NCBI RefSeq assembly: GCF_000236925.1
Contig: NC_016941.1
Location: 930,001-994,000 of the forward strand
Length of the DNA stretch: 64,000 bases
Reading direction: 5' to 3'
DNA from: Staphylococcus argenteus
GTDB taxonomy: Bacteria; Bacillota; Bacilli; Staphylococcales; Staphylococcaceae
Part shown: in pieces, positions 29,584-40,029 of the stretch
How the letters are laid out: each line of letters starts with the position of its first letter
Numbering within the stretch: position 1 is the stretch's first letter
Position numbers and translations under genes: made by a program
The notes under the pieces: model-generated
Database searches by the model: none
Told to the model about the DNA's origin: nothing
The model's input: only the letters and a program-made list of their open reading frames with translations

Positions 29584-29819
29584 AGTATAATATACGCATC
29601 ATTTCTAAATATAGTAATTCGGTGATATGAAATGATTACTATAATTGGAAAAATTAAATTTAGATTACTTCAAATCTAATATTTATACTGCCAAAACGTT
29701 TAAATAACTTTATTAAAAAGTCATAATAGTGTTAAAATGTAATGACGAATAAAAAGTTATTAAAAACAGGGATATGTTATTCTATCCATTAAATTGATTA
29801 AAATAAGGAGTTATCTTAC
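29584..29819. other. Intergenic leader region upstream of fabI
   Basis: These 236 bases carry no gene. They contain an interrupted repeat around ATATAGTAATTC and GATTACTATAATT (29608-29645) that could act as a terminator for cpaA, and a weak TAAAAT -10-like hexamer at 29733-29738. I found no FapR-type inverted repeat like that before fabH. Confidence 0.4.
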
Positions 29820-30590
29820 ATGTTAAATCTTGAAAACAAAACATATGTGATTATGGGAATTGCTAATAAGCGTAGTATTGCTTTTGGCGTAGCAAAAGTC
29901 TTAGACGAATTAGGTGCGAAATTAGTATTTACTTATCGTAAAGAACGTAGTCGCAAAGAGCTTGAAAAGTTATTAGAACAATTAAATCAACCTGAAGCAC
30001 ATTTATATCAAATAGATGTTCAAAGTGATGAAGAAGTGATTAATGGTTTTGCACAAATTGGAAAAGATGTAGGTAATATTGATGGTGTATACCACTCAAT
30101 CGCATTTGCCAATATGGAAGATTTACGTGGACGTTTTTCTGAAACATCTCGCGAAGGTTTCTTATTAGCGCAAGACATTAGTTCGTATTCATTAACGATT
30201 GTTGCTCATGAAGCTAAAAAATTAATGCCTGAAGGTGGTAGCATTGTTGCTACAACTTATTTAGGTGGCGAATTTGCGGTTCAAAATTACAATGTTATGG
30301 GTGTTGCTAAAGCAAGCTTAGAAGCAAATGTTAAATATTTAGCTTTAGATTTAGGTCCAGATAACATTCGTGTGAATGCCATTTCAGCAGGTCCTATTCG
30401 TACATTAAGTGCAAAAGGTGTGGGTGGATTCAATACAATCCTTAAAGAAATTGAAGAACGTGCACCATTAAAACGAAACGTTGATCAAGTAGAAGTAGGT
30501 AAAACAGCAGCCTACCTATTAAGTGACTTATCAAGTGGCGTTACTGGTGAAAATATTCATGTAGATAGCGGATTCCACGCAATTAAATAA
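29820..30590 (+). CDS. fabI: Enoyl-ACP reductase FabI
   Basis: Catalyses the last reduction of each fatty acid elongation cycle and is the triclosan target. The 256-residue short-chain dehydrogenase has the nucleotide-binding MGIANKRSIAFGVAK start and the catalytic pair Tyr157 and Lys164 (NYNVMGVAK), spaced as in S. aureus FabI, which prefers NADPH. An AAGGAG site precedes the ATG. It is monocistronic with its own terminator. Confidence 0.97.
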   Translation: MLNLENKTYVIMGIANKRSIAFGVAKVLDELGAKLVFTYRKERSRKELEKLLEQLNQPEAHLYQIDVQSDEEVINGFAQIGKDVGNIDGVYHSIAFANMEDLRGRFSETSREGFLLAQDISSYSLTIVAHEAKKLMPEGGSIVATTYLGGEFAVQNYNVMGVAKASLEANVKYLALDLGPDNIRVNAISAGPIRTLSAKGVGGFNTILKEIEERAPLKRNVDQVEVGKTAAYLLSDLSSGVTGENIHVDSGFHAIK

Positions 30591-30600
30591 TATGTAAATT

Positions 30601-30646
30601 AAAAAGCTTTGTTCACTTTATTTTTTGGGTGATCAAAGCTTTTTAT
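30601..30646 (+). terminator. Terminator after fabI
   Basis: AAAAAGCTTTG and CAAAGCTTTTT pair, with GTTCAC/GTGATC extending the stem imperfectly, and a T run follows. Confidence 0.85.
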
Positions 30647-30658
30647 TATGAATATAAA

Positions 30659-30697
30659 AATCGCCTTAAAAGTTGTAGTTTCAACTTTTAAGGCGAT
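30659..30697 (-). terminator. Terminator of the AI-2E-family gene
   Basis: ATCGCCTTAAAAGTTG and its exact reverse complement form a 16-bp stem with a six-base loop. The T run is on the minus strand, so it serves the gene at 30731-31816. It stands back to back with the fabI terminator. Confidence 0.9.
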
Positions 30698-30730
30698 AGT
30701 GTGTTGTTTTATGAAAAAACGTACAAAGAA

Positions 30731-31816
30731 TTAGTCTTTAACATCGCTGTTTGCTTTATCCATAATACGTTGTCTATATTTGAAAATATTACTAACAACC
30801 GTTTTTAATACAGCATATAATGGAACTGCAATTAGAATTAATGTGAAGCCACCTAAATCACCAGCTGCTAAAATCACAACGATTATAGTTAATGGATGAA
30901 TACTTAAAGATTTACCCATAACACTTGGTGTTATGACATTTCCTTCAAGTTGATGAGCGATTAATGTGATAATACAAACCCATATAAACGTAGTTGGACT
31001 ATCAATAATACCAAGTATAGCAGCAGGCGCAAAAGATAACCATGAACCTAAAAATGGAATTAAATTTGCGACACCAGCAAATAGAACTAATAACGGAATA
31101 TATGGTAAGTCTATAATTGAATAACCGATATATAAGAATATACCTAAGATGACACTTACAGTTACTTGACCTTGAATGTAAGATTTTAATGTAAAGTTTA
31201 AGTCAGTTAATAAATCTACAAAAAAGACTTTACGCTCACCTTTGAAAAATTTAGCAACCGCTGGGATAAATTTTTCATGGTCTTTTAACATATAAATTAA
31301 GAAGAATGGCACCATAATCAATAAGAAGATAGTTGAAATTAATGATGTAATATATTGTAATGAATTAGATAAAATATTAGTTACACCATCACCCATTGAT
31401 TTAACCATATTAGTAATTCTACTTGTTACATCTTCAGGTAATTTATCCATTTGAGCTAGGGCGAATTTAATAATTTGCTCTGCTTCTTTTTGTAGGGCAG
31501 GTGTTTGACTAATTAAATTGTTGATGTTTGAAATAATGATTGGTGCAACAAACGCAACAATTAAGCCGATAATAGCAAACAAAGCTAACATGATTGTTGT
31601 AATACTAGCCCATCTTGGGAAGCCGACTTTTTCAAGTAAATTTTGAAAAGGTAGACAGATATAAAATAAAAAACCACTAATTAAAAATGGAAGAAATACA
31701 GAACCGATGATTGTAGCAATTGGAGTAAATACTTCGTGCACTTCCATAAATAGTTTGATGAGAATGAACAGCATGATTAAAGCTATGCCAGTTCGAAACC
31801 AAACTTTGTTTAACAT
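30731..31816 (-). CDS. AI-2E family (UPF0118) membrane protein
   Basis: A 361-residue integral membrane protein with about eight helices: a pair near 10-30 and 35-55, one near 65-90, a central soluble stretch with amphipathic helices (90-150), then five more. The family includes the E. coli TqsA exporter, sporulation proteins and Na+/H+ antiporters, so the family name does not prove autoinducer transport. The ATG at 31816 follows AGGAGGAAC. It is flanked by divergent alsT and convergent fabI. Confidence 0.85.
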   Translation of the reverse strand: MLNKVWFRTGIALIMLFILIKLFMEVHEVFTPIATIIGSVFLPFLISGFLFYICLPFQNLLEKVGFPRWASITTIMLALFAIIGLIVAFVAPIIISNINNLISQTPALQKEAEQIIKFALAQMDKLPEDVTSRITNMVKSMGDGVTNILSNSLQYITSLISTIFLLIMVPFFLIYMLKDHEKFIPAVAKFFKGERKVFFVDLLTDLNFTLKSYIQGQVTVSVILGIFLYIGYSIIDLPYIPLLVLFAGVANLIPFLGSWLSFAPAAILGIIDSPTTFIWVCIITLIAHQLEGNVITPSVMGKSLSIHPLTIIVVILAAGDLGGFTLILIAVPLYAVLKTVVSNIFKYRQRIMDKANSDVKD

Positions 31817-32103
31817 AAACGATGTTCCTCCTATTTTTCTAAACTTAGTTACTATTTAGTATATCCTAAATACGAGAGGTTAAAAAGAACAATATTTATC
31901 AAGTATAAAAATGTGAATGATTAGATATTGTCAATTTAATTATTTAAGTGAATTACTCGTATGACTTTACTAGGTTAAGCAATACTAAAGTGATATGAAA
32001 ATATTTGTTCAAGTATAATTGAGTGAATTTATGTTGTTTAAATCTTATAACATGGCTGAAAATAGTCAGAGAATATCAGCATGACTGCAATTTTATTTAT
32101 AAG

Positions 32104-32149
32104 AATATTCTGAAAATATATTGAAGTGAATCGTGCTTAATCGTATAAT
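32104..32149 (+). promoter_or_regulatory. alsT promoter with CodY-like box
   Basis: TTGAAG (32121-32126) and TATAAT (32144-32149) are 17 bases apart. Directly upstream, AATATTCTGAAAATA (32104-32118) matches the CodY consensus at 13 of 15 positions. The rest of the 364-base gap before alsT (31817-32180) is AT-rich and shows no gene. Confidence 0.6.
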
Positions 32150-32180
32150 ATTTTTATGTTTAAACAATAGGGGGAATCTT

Positions 32181-33749
32181 ATGATTGAAAAATTAGTAAC
32201 CTTTTTAAATGAGGTTGTTTGGAGTAAGCCATTAGTTTATGGTCTATTAATAACTGGTGTGTTATTTACGTTAAGAATGCGATTTTTTCAAGTTAGGCAT
32301 TTTAAAGAAATGATACGATTAATGTTTCAAGGGGAGAAGTCTCCTAATGGCATCTCAAGTTTTCAAGCGATAGCCATGTCATTAGCTGGTAGAGTTGGTA
32401 CTGGTAATATTGTAGGTGTATCTACTGCAATATTTATAGGAGGACCTGGTGCAGTATTTTGGATGTGGATTACTGCGTTTTTAGGTGCAAGTAGTGCTTT
32501 TATTGAATCTACACTTGGTCAAATATTCAAGCGAGTTGAAAATAATGAATACCGTGGTGGACCCGCGTATTATATTGAATATGGTATTGGTGGTAAATTT
32601 GGGAAAATTTATGGCATTATCTTTGCTATTGTGACGATTATCTCAGTAGGTCTATTGCTTCCTGGTGTGCAATCTAACGCTATAGCAAGTTCAATGCATA
32701 ATGCAATTCACGTGCCACAATGGATTATGGGTGCGATAGTAGTTGTCATTCTGGGATTAATTATTTTTGGTGGTGTACGTAGTATTGCTAATGTTGCAAC
32801 AGCCGTTGTACCATTTATGGCAATTATTTACATACTAATGGCTGTCATTATTATTTGTATCAATATACAAGAAGTACCCGCGTTATTTGCATTAATTTTC
32901 AAATCAGCATTTGGATTACAATCTGCTTTTGGTGGTATCGTTGGCGCAATGATAGAGATTGGTGTTAAACGTGGATTATACTCAAATGAGGCTGGTCAAG
33001 GTACAGGTCCACACGCAGCAGCGGCAGCAGAAGTCTCACATCCAAGTAAACAAGGTCTAGTACAAGCATTTTCAGTTTATATTGATACATTATTTGTATG
33101 TACTGCAACGGCATTAATTATACTTATTTCTGGTACATATAATGTGACAGATGGTACGGTTAATGCAAACGGAACGCCACATTTAATTAAAGACGGCGGT
33201 ATTTTTGTTGAAAATGCAACTGGTAAAGATTATTCAGGTACTGCGATGTATGCACAAGCAGGCATTGATAAAGCGTTCCATGGCAGTGGTTATCAATTTG
33301 ATCCTTCTTTCTCTGGCATAGGTTCATACTTTATTGCATTTGCTTTATTTTTCTTTGCATTTACTACAATTTTGTCATACTACTACATTACGGAAACAAA
33401 TGTTGCATATTTAACGCGTAATCAAAATAACCAAGTTTCATCGGTATTTATTAATATTGCTCGTTTGATTATTTTGTTCGCTACATTCTACGGTGCAGTT
33501 AAAACAGCTGATGTAGCATGGGCATTCGGTGATTTAGGTGTAGGTCTAATGGCTTGGTTAAATATCATTGCGATTTGGATTTTGCATAAACCTGCCGTGA
33601 ATGCATTAAAAGATTATGAAATTCAAAAGAAACGTTTGGGTAGTGGTTATAATGCAGTCTATCAACCTGATCCGAAGAAATTGCCTAATGCTATCTTTTG
33701 GTTGAAGACTTATCCTGAACGTTTAAAACAAGCACGTGCTAAAAAGTAG
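32181..33749 (+). CDS. alsT: Sodium-dependent amino acid (glutamine/alanine) symporter AlsT
   Basis: Member of the alanine/glycine:cation symporter family; S. aureus AlsT has been reported as a glutamine transporter. The 522-residue protein has about eleven helices and the family motifs GRVGTGNIVGV, GGPGAVFWMW and NEAGQGTGPHAAAAA. I took the ATG at 32181 because GGGGGAAT lies before it; an upstream in-frame TTG has no site. A CodY-like site at the promoter fits nitrogen-dependent control. Confidence 0.9.
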   Translation: MIEKLVTFLNEVVWSKPLVYGLLITGVLFTLRMRFFQVRHFKEMIRLMFQGEKSPNGISSFQAIAMSLAGRVGTGNIVGVSTAIFIGGPGAVFWMWITAFLGASSAFIESTLGQIFKRVENNEYRGGPAYYIEYGIGGKFGKIYGIIFAIVTIISVGLLLPGVQSNAIASSMHNAIHVPQWIMGAIVVVILGLIIFGGVRSIANVATAVVPFMAIIYILMAVIIICINIQEVPALFALIFKSAFGLQSAFGGIVGAMIEIGVKRGLYSNEAGQGTGPHAAAAAEVSHPSKQGLVQAFSVYIDTLFVCTATALIILISGTYNVTDGTVNANGTPHLIKDGGIFVENATGKDYSGTAMYAQAGIDKAFHGSGYQFDPSFSGIGSYFIAFALFFFAFTTILSYYYITETNVAYLTRNQNNQVSSVFINIARLIILFATFYGAVKTADVAWAFGDLGVGLMAWLNIIAIWILHKPAVNALKDYEIQKKRLGSGYNAVYQPDPKKLPNAIFWLKTYPERLKQARAKK

Positions 33750-33895
33750 TACATATTTTTGTGACAGCACATGTACGTATGATTAGGATATAACTGGATA
33801 AATCATTCGAAAATATATATTTTCAGGAATTGGAATTTTAAAATTAAAGTGTCTCTTGGTACAATAACATTACAACTACTAGGGGGCACTTTTTT

Positions 33896-34654
33896 ATGTC
33901 AGAATTTAAAGCTGGAAAGATTAATAAACATGTTATGTATAGTGACATTTTAAATAGAGATATTACATTAAGTATTTACTTACCTGAAACATATAATCAG
34001 CTTGTAAAATATAACGTGATTATTTGTTTTGATGGGTTAGATTTTTTACGTTTTGGGAGAATACAACGTACGTATGAATCATTAAATAAAGAGCAACGTA
34101 TAGAGGATGCTATCATTGTTGGATTTCACTACGAAGACGTTGATAAGCGTAGAGAGGAATTTCATCCACAAGGAAGTCGTTCACACCTAACGATACAATC
34201 TGTAGGCAAAGAAGTGTTGCCTTATATAGATTCAACATTTTCAACACTCAAAGTTGGAAATGCACGACTATTAATAGGGGATAGTTTAGCGGGTAGTATT
34301 GCCTTTTTAACGGCTTTGACTTATCCAACGATTTTTAGCCGTGTAGCAATGTTAAGTCCACATTCAGATAAAAAAGTATTGGATAAACTAAATCAATGTG
34401 CTAATAAAGAGCAATTGACAATTTGGCATGTCATTGGTCAGGATGAAAAAGATTTCACTTTACCAACAAATGGTAAACGTGCTGATTTTTTAACACCAAA
34501 TAGAGAATTAGCTGAACTAATTAAGAAATATAATATAACGTATTATTATGATGAATTTGAAGGTGGACACCAATGGAAAGATTGGAAACCGATGCTGTCA
34601 GATATTTTATTGTATTTTTTAAGTAAGCAGTCAGAGGATCAATTATATGAATAA
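33896..34654 (+). CDS. Alpha/beta-hydrolase esterase (YbbA/esterase D-like)
   Basis: A 252-residue cytoplasmic protein of the putative-esterase family (PF00756 type). The nucleophile elbow is GDSLAGS (near residues 130-136), and the catalytic histidine is probable in FEGGHQWKDW near residue 224. The N-terminal half keeps the strand pattern of the fold (NVIICFDGLDF). There is no signal peptide. GGGGGCAC precedes the ATG. Substrate unknown. Confidence 0.85.
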   Translation: MSEFKAGKINKHVMYSDILNRDITLSIYLPETYNQLVKYNVIICFDGLDFLRFGRIQRTYESLNKEQRIEDAIIVGFHYEDVDKRREEFHPQGSRSHLTIQSVGKEVLPYIDSTFSTLKVGNARLLIGDSLAGSIAFLTALTYPTIFSRVAMLSPHSDKKVLDKLNQCANKEQLTIWHVIGQDEKDFTLPTNGKRADFLTPNRELAELIKKYNITYYYDEFEGGHQWKDWKPMLSDILLYFLSKQSEDQLYE

Positions 34655-34860
34655 TAACTGTGCTACTCATTTTTGATGTAAATGTTATTTAGGGTATTAA
34701 CTAAATGCTATAGTTTTATATTATTTATAAAAGATTTTACTGTTTAATTAAATTTAAATTTGTCGAATTTGCAAAAGATGTATAATGATTTATTTTTAAT
34801 GTAACGGTTTTCAAAGAAATTTGATATAATAGCAATAGGTTAAACAAAGGAGGGATTCAG

Positions 34861-35370
34861 ATGATTTTAGGATTAGCATTAATTCCATCAAAGTCATTTC
34901 AAGAAGCGGTGGATTCTTACCGTAAAAGATATGATAAACAGTATTCACGAATTAAACCACATGTGACAATTAAAGCGCCATTTGAAATTGAAGATGGTGA
35001 TTTAGATTCTGTCATTGAACAGGTTAGAGCTCGTATTAATGGTATTCCAGCAGTAGAAGTACATGCTACAAAAGCTTCTAGCTTCAAACCAACGAACAAT
35101 GTGATTTACTTTAAAGTTGCGAAAACGGACGACTTAGAAGAATTGTTTAATCGCTTTAATGGAGAAGATTTCTATGGTGAAGCTGAACATGTTTTTGTGC
35201 CACACTTTACAATAGCACAAGGACTATCTAGCCAAGAATTCGAAGATATTTTTGGCCAAGTAGCATTAGCTGGGGTAGACCATAAAGAAATTATCGATGA
35301 ATTAACTTTGTTACGTTTTGACGATGACGAAGATAAATGGAAAGTTATTGAAACGTTTAAATTAGCTTAA
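34861..35370 (+). CDS. yjcG: 2H phosphoesterase superfamily protein YjcG
   Basis: A 169-residue protein with two H-X-T-X motifs, HVTIKAPF near residue 34 and HFTIAQGL near residue 117, the catalytic pairs of 2'-5' RNA ligase-type phosphoesterases. It belongs to the YjcG/UPF0477 group found in Firmicutes. The substrate is probably a cyclic phosphate or RNA end but is not known. AAGGAGGG precedes the ATG. Confidence 0.88.
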
Positions 35371-35389
35371 GTAATATAATGGTATTGCT

Positions 35390-35446
35390 TATGAGTCTGG
35401 GACAAAGAAATAAATTTTTTTAAAATATCATTTCTGTCCCACTCCC
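35390..35446. repeat. Staphylococcal intergenic repeat with GGGACA/TGTCCC ends
   Basis: GTCTGGGACA and TGTCCCACTC flank an interior in which AAGAAAT and ATTTCT also pair, giving a 50-base imperfect hairpin. The motif looks like a dispersed intergenic repeat I recognise from S. aureus genomes. Function unknown; it may add to termination of yjcG. Confidence 0.5.
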
Positions 35447-35449
35447 TAA

Positions 35450-35501
35450 TAAGAAAATGGTCATTTTTATTGAATGTAATAAAAATGACCATTTTCTTTA
35501 T
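35450..35501. terminator. Bidirectional terminator between yjcG and ltaA
   Basis: AAGAAAATGGTCATTTTTATT and its exact reverse complement form a 21-bp stem with a six- to eight-base loop, flanked by A/T runs, between converging genes. Confidence 0.9.
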
Positions 35502-35520
35502 TTTAAAATATGTTTTAACC

Positions 35521-36711
35521 TTACTTTGCTTTTTCTCTATTTGCTATAAAGTAACTACCATAAAATATAGCTAAGACTAAAAAGATTAAAGCCGAGAAAT
35601 AAAATGTATTGTTTAAATTGTTGGTAAATTGTGTAATCAATCCGCCAAATAATGGCCCAATCATTGAGCCGAATCCTTGAATGCTATTAAAAACACCCCA
35701 AGTTTCTTCTTGTTCATCTGATTTGATAAAGCGTGCCATAAAGGTATTCCATGCTGGTAATAAGATGCCATACATTAGACCGATAGCTAAAGCGATAATC
35801 CACACAATATGAATATTAACAATCATAGATAGAGTAAAAATTAATATCATGTATAAAATAAATCCGCTTAGAATAACTCCATACATAAAGTTTCTACTAC
35901 GGTTATCTATTAGTTTCGATAAAAATAGCATCGATATTGCACAGCCGATACCACCAATAATGATTGCAACAGTATATTCAATTGTGCTTACGTTAATAAC
36001 CTTTGTAGCGTAAGTAGGTAATATTGGAACTAGGGCAGCAATTGCAGCACCTTGTAAAAGAATACCAGGGAACAACAATAAATGGCGCTTAGTCACATCA
36101 ACAATTTGTCTCAATTGTGCTTTTACTGGACGGGTATTATAATTTGTTAACTTCACGTTGACAAAATAATATAATATCCAAGCTATTAAAACAACTAACG
36201 CCATCATAAAGGCAAAGCGTGTAGGGTGTAGTTTAATGAGTAAATTCATAAACACCATACCTACCAAAAGACCCAACAACCATGAAAAGTATACATAACC
36301 CATTTGCTTACCACGTTTATCTTCTTCAACGCTCGATAACATGATTACCCAAATAGGGCTAACTGCAACACCTAGCATCATTGCACTAAATATAATTACA
36401 AATGGTGATGCAGGGAACCAAATAACTAAAAATAAACTAGTAAATGCTAAGACAAAGCCAGACGTTAAGACAATTTTTGTACCGAATTTTTTCAGTAAAA
36501 AGCCTATAACAAAGTTTGTAGATGCATCAGCAATAAAATGTATTGAAAATGCTAGAGACGTTATTGCTACAGCAATGGATGTAACTGTTGGCAAGAAATT
36601 AATATAGCTTAGGATATACATGCCTCTCGCAAATTCCATTAAAAATAAGATAATAAGCATTAAAATGAAATTTTTATGATTAGCGTAATTATTTAACGAA
36701 GAATCTTGCAT
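35521..36711 (-). CDS. ltaA: Glycolipid flippase LtaA (MFS)
   Basis: LtaA moves diglucosyl-diacylglycerol, the anchor of lipoteichoic acid, across the membrane. The 396-residue protein has 12 membrane helices of the major facilitator fold. I used the ATG at 36711 (MQDSSLNNY) because it is the known start; an upstream in-frame start would lie deep inside ugtP. The gene overlaps the end of ugtP by 23 bases, and the two form the ugtP-ltaA operon. Confidence 0.94.
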   Translation of the reverse strand: MQDSSLNNYANHKNFILMLIILFLMEFARGMYILSYINFLPTVTSIAVAITSLAFSIHFIADASTNFVIGFLLKKFGTKIVLTSGFVLAFTSLFLVIWFPASPFVIIFSAMMLGVAVSPIWVIMLSSVEEDKRGKQMGYVYFSWLLGLLVGMVFMNLLIKLHPTRFAFMMALVVLIAWILYYFVNVKLTNYNTRPVKAQLRQIVDVTKRHLLLFPGILLQGAAIAALVPILPTYATKVINVSTIEYTVAIIIGGIGCAISMLFLSKLIDNRSRNFMYGVILSGFILYMILIFTLSMIVNIHIVWIIALAIGLMYGILLPAWNTFMARFIKSDEQEETWGVFNSIQGFGSMIGPLFGGLITQFTNNLNNTFYFSALIFLVLAIFYGSYFIANREKAK

Positions 36712-37864
36712 ATAAAGGAACCTTTCCGTAAATCTCTTGTGGTTGTGATGAATGACCAATTAAATCAAGTAAGTCTCTACAAATTTTCTGTGTAGCATAC
36801 CCAATTTTATCTTGTTCCATTGTGTTAATCATGTTGTTAAGTTGCTCATTACCATTCGTTAAACTTGCTACAATTTTTATTGCTTCTTCCGGGGTGTCAG
36901 CGATTTTACCGAAACCTTTTTCTTCAAAATAAAGGGCGTTTTCAAGCTCTTGACCCGGTGCAGGATTAAGGAAAATCATTGGAATGCAACGCGCGAAACC
37001 TTCAGTTATTGTGATTCCTCCCGGCTTCGTAATCATAAGTTGACTTGACGCCATCCATTCATTCATATGTTTGGTATAGCCAAGAATTAATACATTTTTA
37101 TTTGATTTAAATTTAGCTGAAAGTGTACGCTTCAATTCCTTACTTTTACCACAAATCATTACAACTTGAGCATTCGCACTTTTCGCTAATATATCAGTAA
37201 TCATCGTGTCAAAACCTTTAGATACACCAAATGCGCCAGCTGACATTAAAATAGTCTGCTTATCTGGATCTAAGTTATTGTCTATTAACCACTGATTTTG
37301 ATCAATAGGCATTTCAAATTTGTTATCAATTGGGATACCAGTTACTTTAATAGTTTCAGAATCTATACCTACATTTATAAAGTCTTGTTTCGTTTCTTCA
37401 GTTGCAACATAATATCTTGTTGAATGTGGCGTAATCCAGTTTTTATGTAAGCGATAATCTGTCATTACTGTTGCGACTGGAATATTGATATTAAATTGTT
37501 CAGTCAAGACAGACATGACTGGCGTAGGGAACGTCAACAAAATTAAATCTGGCTTTTCTTTTATCAATAAATTAATTAGTTTGTTAAGGCCATAATATTT
37601 GTAAAAACATTTATCTAATTTATCTGGGCGGCTGTAATAAAACCCTTTATACATATTTCTAAAATATTTAAAGCTATTGATATACCATTTTTTGCAAATA
37701 GAAGTCAAGATTGGATGAGCTTCCATAAATAAATCATGCTCGATGACGCTTAAATGGTCTAAATTCATATCATTAAGTTGATTAACGATACTTTGAGTAA
37801 CTTGCATGTGACCGTTACCGAACGAGCCAGTAATAATCAATATCTTTTTATTTTGAGTAACCAT
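36689..37864 (-). CDS. ugtP: Diglucosyldiacylglycerol synthase UgtP (YpfP)
   Basis: Adds two glucoses from UDP-glucose to diacylglycerol, giving the membrane glycolipid and the lipoteichoic acid anchor. The 391-residue GT28 protein has an MGDG-synthase-type N-terminal part ([15 protein letters not shown]) and the UDP-sugar motif [16 protein letters not shown] followed by [11 protein letters not shown] used the ATG at 37864; a TTG directly before it is also possible after GGAGGG. Several residues differ from the common S. aureus form as I recall it. Confidence 0.94.
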   Translation of the reverse strand: MVTQNKKILIITGSFGNGHMQVTQSIVNQLNDMNLDHLSVIEHDLFMEAHPILTSICKKWYINSFKYFRNMYKGFYYSRPDKLDKCFYKYYGLNKLINLLIKEKPDLILLTFPTPVMSVLTEQFNINIPVATVMTDYRLHKNWITPHSTRYYVATEETKQDFINVGIDSETIKVTGIPIDNKFEMPIDQNQWLIDNNLDPDKQTILMSAGAFGVSKGFDTMITDILAKSANAQVVMICGKSKELKRTLSAKFKSNKNVLILGYTKHMNEWMASSQLMITKPGGITITEGFARCIPMIFLNPAPGQELENALYFEEKGFGKIADTPEEAIKIVASLTNGNEQLNNMINTMEQDKIGYATQKICRDLLDLIGHSSQPQEIYGKVPLYARFFVK

Positions 37865-38297
37865 CAATAGCCACCCTCCGTTAGTTTGAAAATTTTATTT
37901 AAGTGTAACTTATTTTATTGCATTATAAAAGAAATAAAGATACAAACGCGTTATAACTATAGTATTTTATCATAGGATGATATCATACAGAATAAAACCT
38001 TATATCATAAAGAAATATATTGTTCTGTGTTTTATTTGTATATTTAAAATTATCCAGTAAACAATTATAGCATATTTTTTGAAACAATTATGTAAATGCT
38101 TGATAATATGCCATATATGAATGATGTTTCATCATTTTAAAACATTGAATAAACAATTAGAACTATTGAAATTCATTATATAATAGAAGAAAGTAGAAAA
38201 TATTGATTGATGAATCTTATATGTAGAAAATTATAAATTTATTAACATCAACAAAACGTGTATAATAAACATATTGTAAAAAAAGGAGCGGTTCAGT
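37865..38297. other. Divergent promoter region between ugtP and murE
   Basis: These 433 bases contain no gene. A TATAAT (38261-38266) with a poor TTTATT 17 bases upstream may serve murE. A small ATGATG/CATCAT inverted repeat lies near 38120-38136. I see no riboswitch or operator. Confidence 0.4.
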
Positions 38298-39782
38298 TTG
38301 GATGCAAGTACGTTGTTTGAAAAAATTAAAGTAAAACGTGTTTTGGGTTCTTTAGAACAACAGATAGACGATATCACAACTGATTCACGTACAGCGAGAG
38401 AAGGAAGTGTCTTTGTTGCATCAGTTGGATATACAGTTGACAGTCATAAATTTTGTCAAAATGTAGCTGAGCAAGGTTGCACATTAGTAGTAGTTAATAA
38501 AGAACAACCTCTTCCAGCTAATGTTACACAAGTGGTTGTACCGGATACATTAAGAGCAGCTAGTATTCTAGCGCATACATTATTTGAATATCCTAGTCAT
38601 CAGCTTGTGACATTTGGTGTAACAGGTACAAATGGTAAAACATCTATTGCTACGATGATTCATTTAATTCAAAGAAAGTTACAAAAAAATAGTGCATATT
38701 TAGGAACGAATGGTTTCCAAATCAATGAAACAAAGACAAAAGGTGCAAATACGACACCAGAAACTGTTTCTTTAACTAAGAAAATTAAAGAAGCTGTTGA
38801 TGCAGGTGCTGAATCCATGACATTAGAAGTATCAAGCCATGGATTAGTATTAGGACGACTACGAGGCGTTGAATTTGACGTTGCAATATTTTCAAATTTA
38901 ACCCAAGATCATTTAGATTTTCATGGAACAATGGAAGCGTATGGTCACGCCAAATCTTTATTATTTAGTCAATTAGGTGAGGATTTGTCGAAAGAAAAGT
39001 ACGTTGTGTTAAATAATGACGATTCATTTTCTGAGTATTTAAGAACAGTGACACCTTATGAAGTATTTAGTTATGGAATTGATAATGAAGCACAATTCAT
39101 GGCTAAAAATATTCAAGAATCATTACAAGGCGTCAGCTTTGATTTTGTAACCCCATTTGGATCGTACCCAGTAAAATCGCCTTATGTTGGTAAGTTTAAT
39201 ATTTCTAATATTATGGCTGCGATTATAGCTGTATGGAGTAAAGGTACATCGTTAGAGTCGATTATTAAAGCTGTTGAAAATTTAGAACCTGTTGAAGGGC
39301 GATTAGAAGTTTTAGATCCTTCGTTACCTATTGATTTAATTATTGACTATGCCCATACAGCTGATGGTATGAACAAACTAATCGATGCAGTACAGCCTTT
39401 TGTAAAGCAAAAGTTAATATTTTTAGTTGGTATGGCAGGTGAACGTGATTTAACTAAAACACCTGAAATGGGTCGAGTTGCTTGTCGTGCAGATTATGTC
39501 ATTTTCACACCAGATAATCCGGTAAATGATGATCCAAAAATGCTAACCGCTGAATTAGCAAAAGGTGCAACCCATCAAAATTATATTGAGTTTGATGATC
39601 GCGCCGAAGGTATAAAACATGCAATTGACATAGCTGAGCCTGGTGATACTGTCGTTTTAGCATCAAAAGGAAGAGAACCATATCAAATCATGCCAGGGCA
39701 TATTAAGGTGCCACATAGAGATGATTTAATAGGACTTGAAGCGGCATATAAAAAGTTCGGTGGTGGCCCTGTTGATCAATAA
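38298..39782 (+). CDS. murE: UDP-MurNAc-tripeptide synthetase MurE (L-lysine type)
   Basis: Adds L-lysine to UDP-MurNAc-L-Ala-D-Glu during peptidoglycan precursor synthesis in the cytoplasm. The 494-residue Mur ligase has the P-loop TGTNGKTS near residue 114 and the lysine-specificity region with DNPVNDDP where diaminopimelate enzymes have DNPR. It starts with TTG at 38298 after AAAGGAG, giving the conserved MDASTLF. A small gene overlaps its 3' end and prfC follows. Confidence 0.95.
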   Translation: MDASTLFEKIKVKRVLGSLEQQIDDITTDSRTAREGSVFVASVGYTVDSHKFCQNVAEQGCTLVVVNKEQPLPANVTQVVVPDTLRAASILAHTLFEYPSHQLVTFGVTGTNGKTSIATMIHLIQRKLQKNSAYLGTNGFQINETKTKGANTTPETVSLTKKIKEAVDAGAESMTLEVSSHGLVLGRLRGVEFDVAIFSNLTQDHLDFHGTMEAYGHAKSLLFSQLGEDLSKEKYVVLNNDDSFSEYLRTVTPYEVFSYGIDNEAQFMAKNIQESLQGVSFDFVTPFGSYPVKSPYVGKFNISNIMAAIIAVWSKGTSLESIIKAVENLEPVEGRLEVLDPSLPIDLIIDYAHTADGMNKLIDAVQPFVKQKLIFLVGMAGERDLTKTPEMGRVACRADYVIFTPDNPVNDDPKMLTAELAKGATHQNYIEFDDRAEGIKHAIDIAEPGDTVVLASKGREPYQIMPGHIKVPHRDDLIGLEAAYKKFGGGPVDQ

Positions 39783-40029
39783 AAGACTCATTGATGAAGG
39801 TAAATTAATTGATGTTTATATATTTGAGTCAATCAATAACCAAATGGTCATTGCTGTACCTGATTGGTTATGGTCTTATCAAATAGAAGTATCAGAAATA
39901 ATTAATCGTGATACATGTATTGAAACATTGCTCATGCAATTATTTGTTTTTAAAGAGGAAGAAGAAGCTGAAATGATTGCAACACAAATGACAGATTGGT
40001 TAGAAACATATAAAAAGGAGAAAGAATAA
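39763..40029 (+). CDS. Conserved small protein between murE and prfC, unknown function
   Basis: I do not recognise this family. The product has about 85-97 residues, no signal peptide and no membrane helix, with an aromatic patch ([12 protein letters not shown]) and an acidic C-terminal half ([14 protein letters not shown]). There is no ATG near the start; TTG at 39736 or 39772 and GTG at 39760 or 39763 are candidates, all in or near the end of murE, so I give a middle choice. Its stop overlaps the prfC start by one base, so it is probably translated as part of a murE-prfC operon. Confidence 0.65.
   Translation: MALLINKRLIDEGKLIDVYIFESINNQMVIAVPDWLWSYQIEVSEIINRDTCIETLLMQLFVFKEEEEAEMIATQMTDWLETYKKEKE

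Noticed and set aside
29584..29819. Second FapR operator before fabI
   Set aside because: There is no inverted repeat resembling the 17-bp operator seen before fabH.
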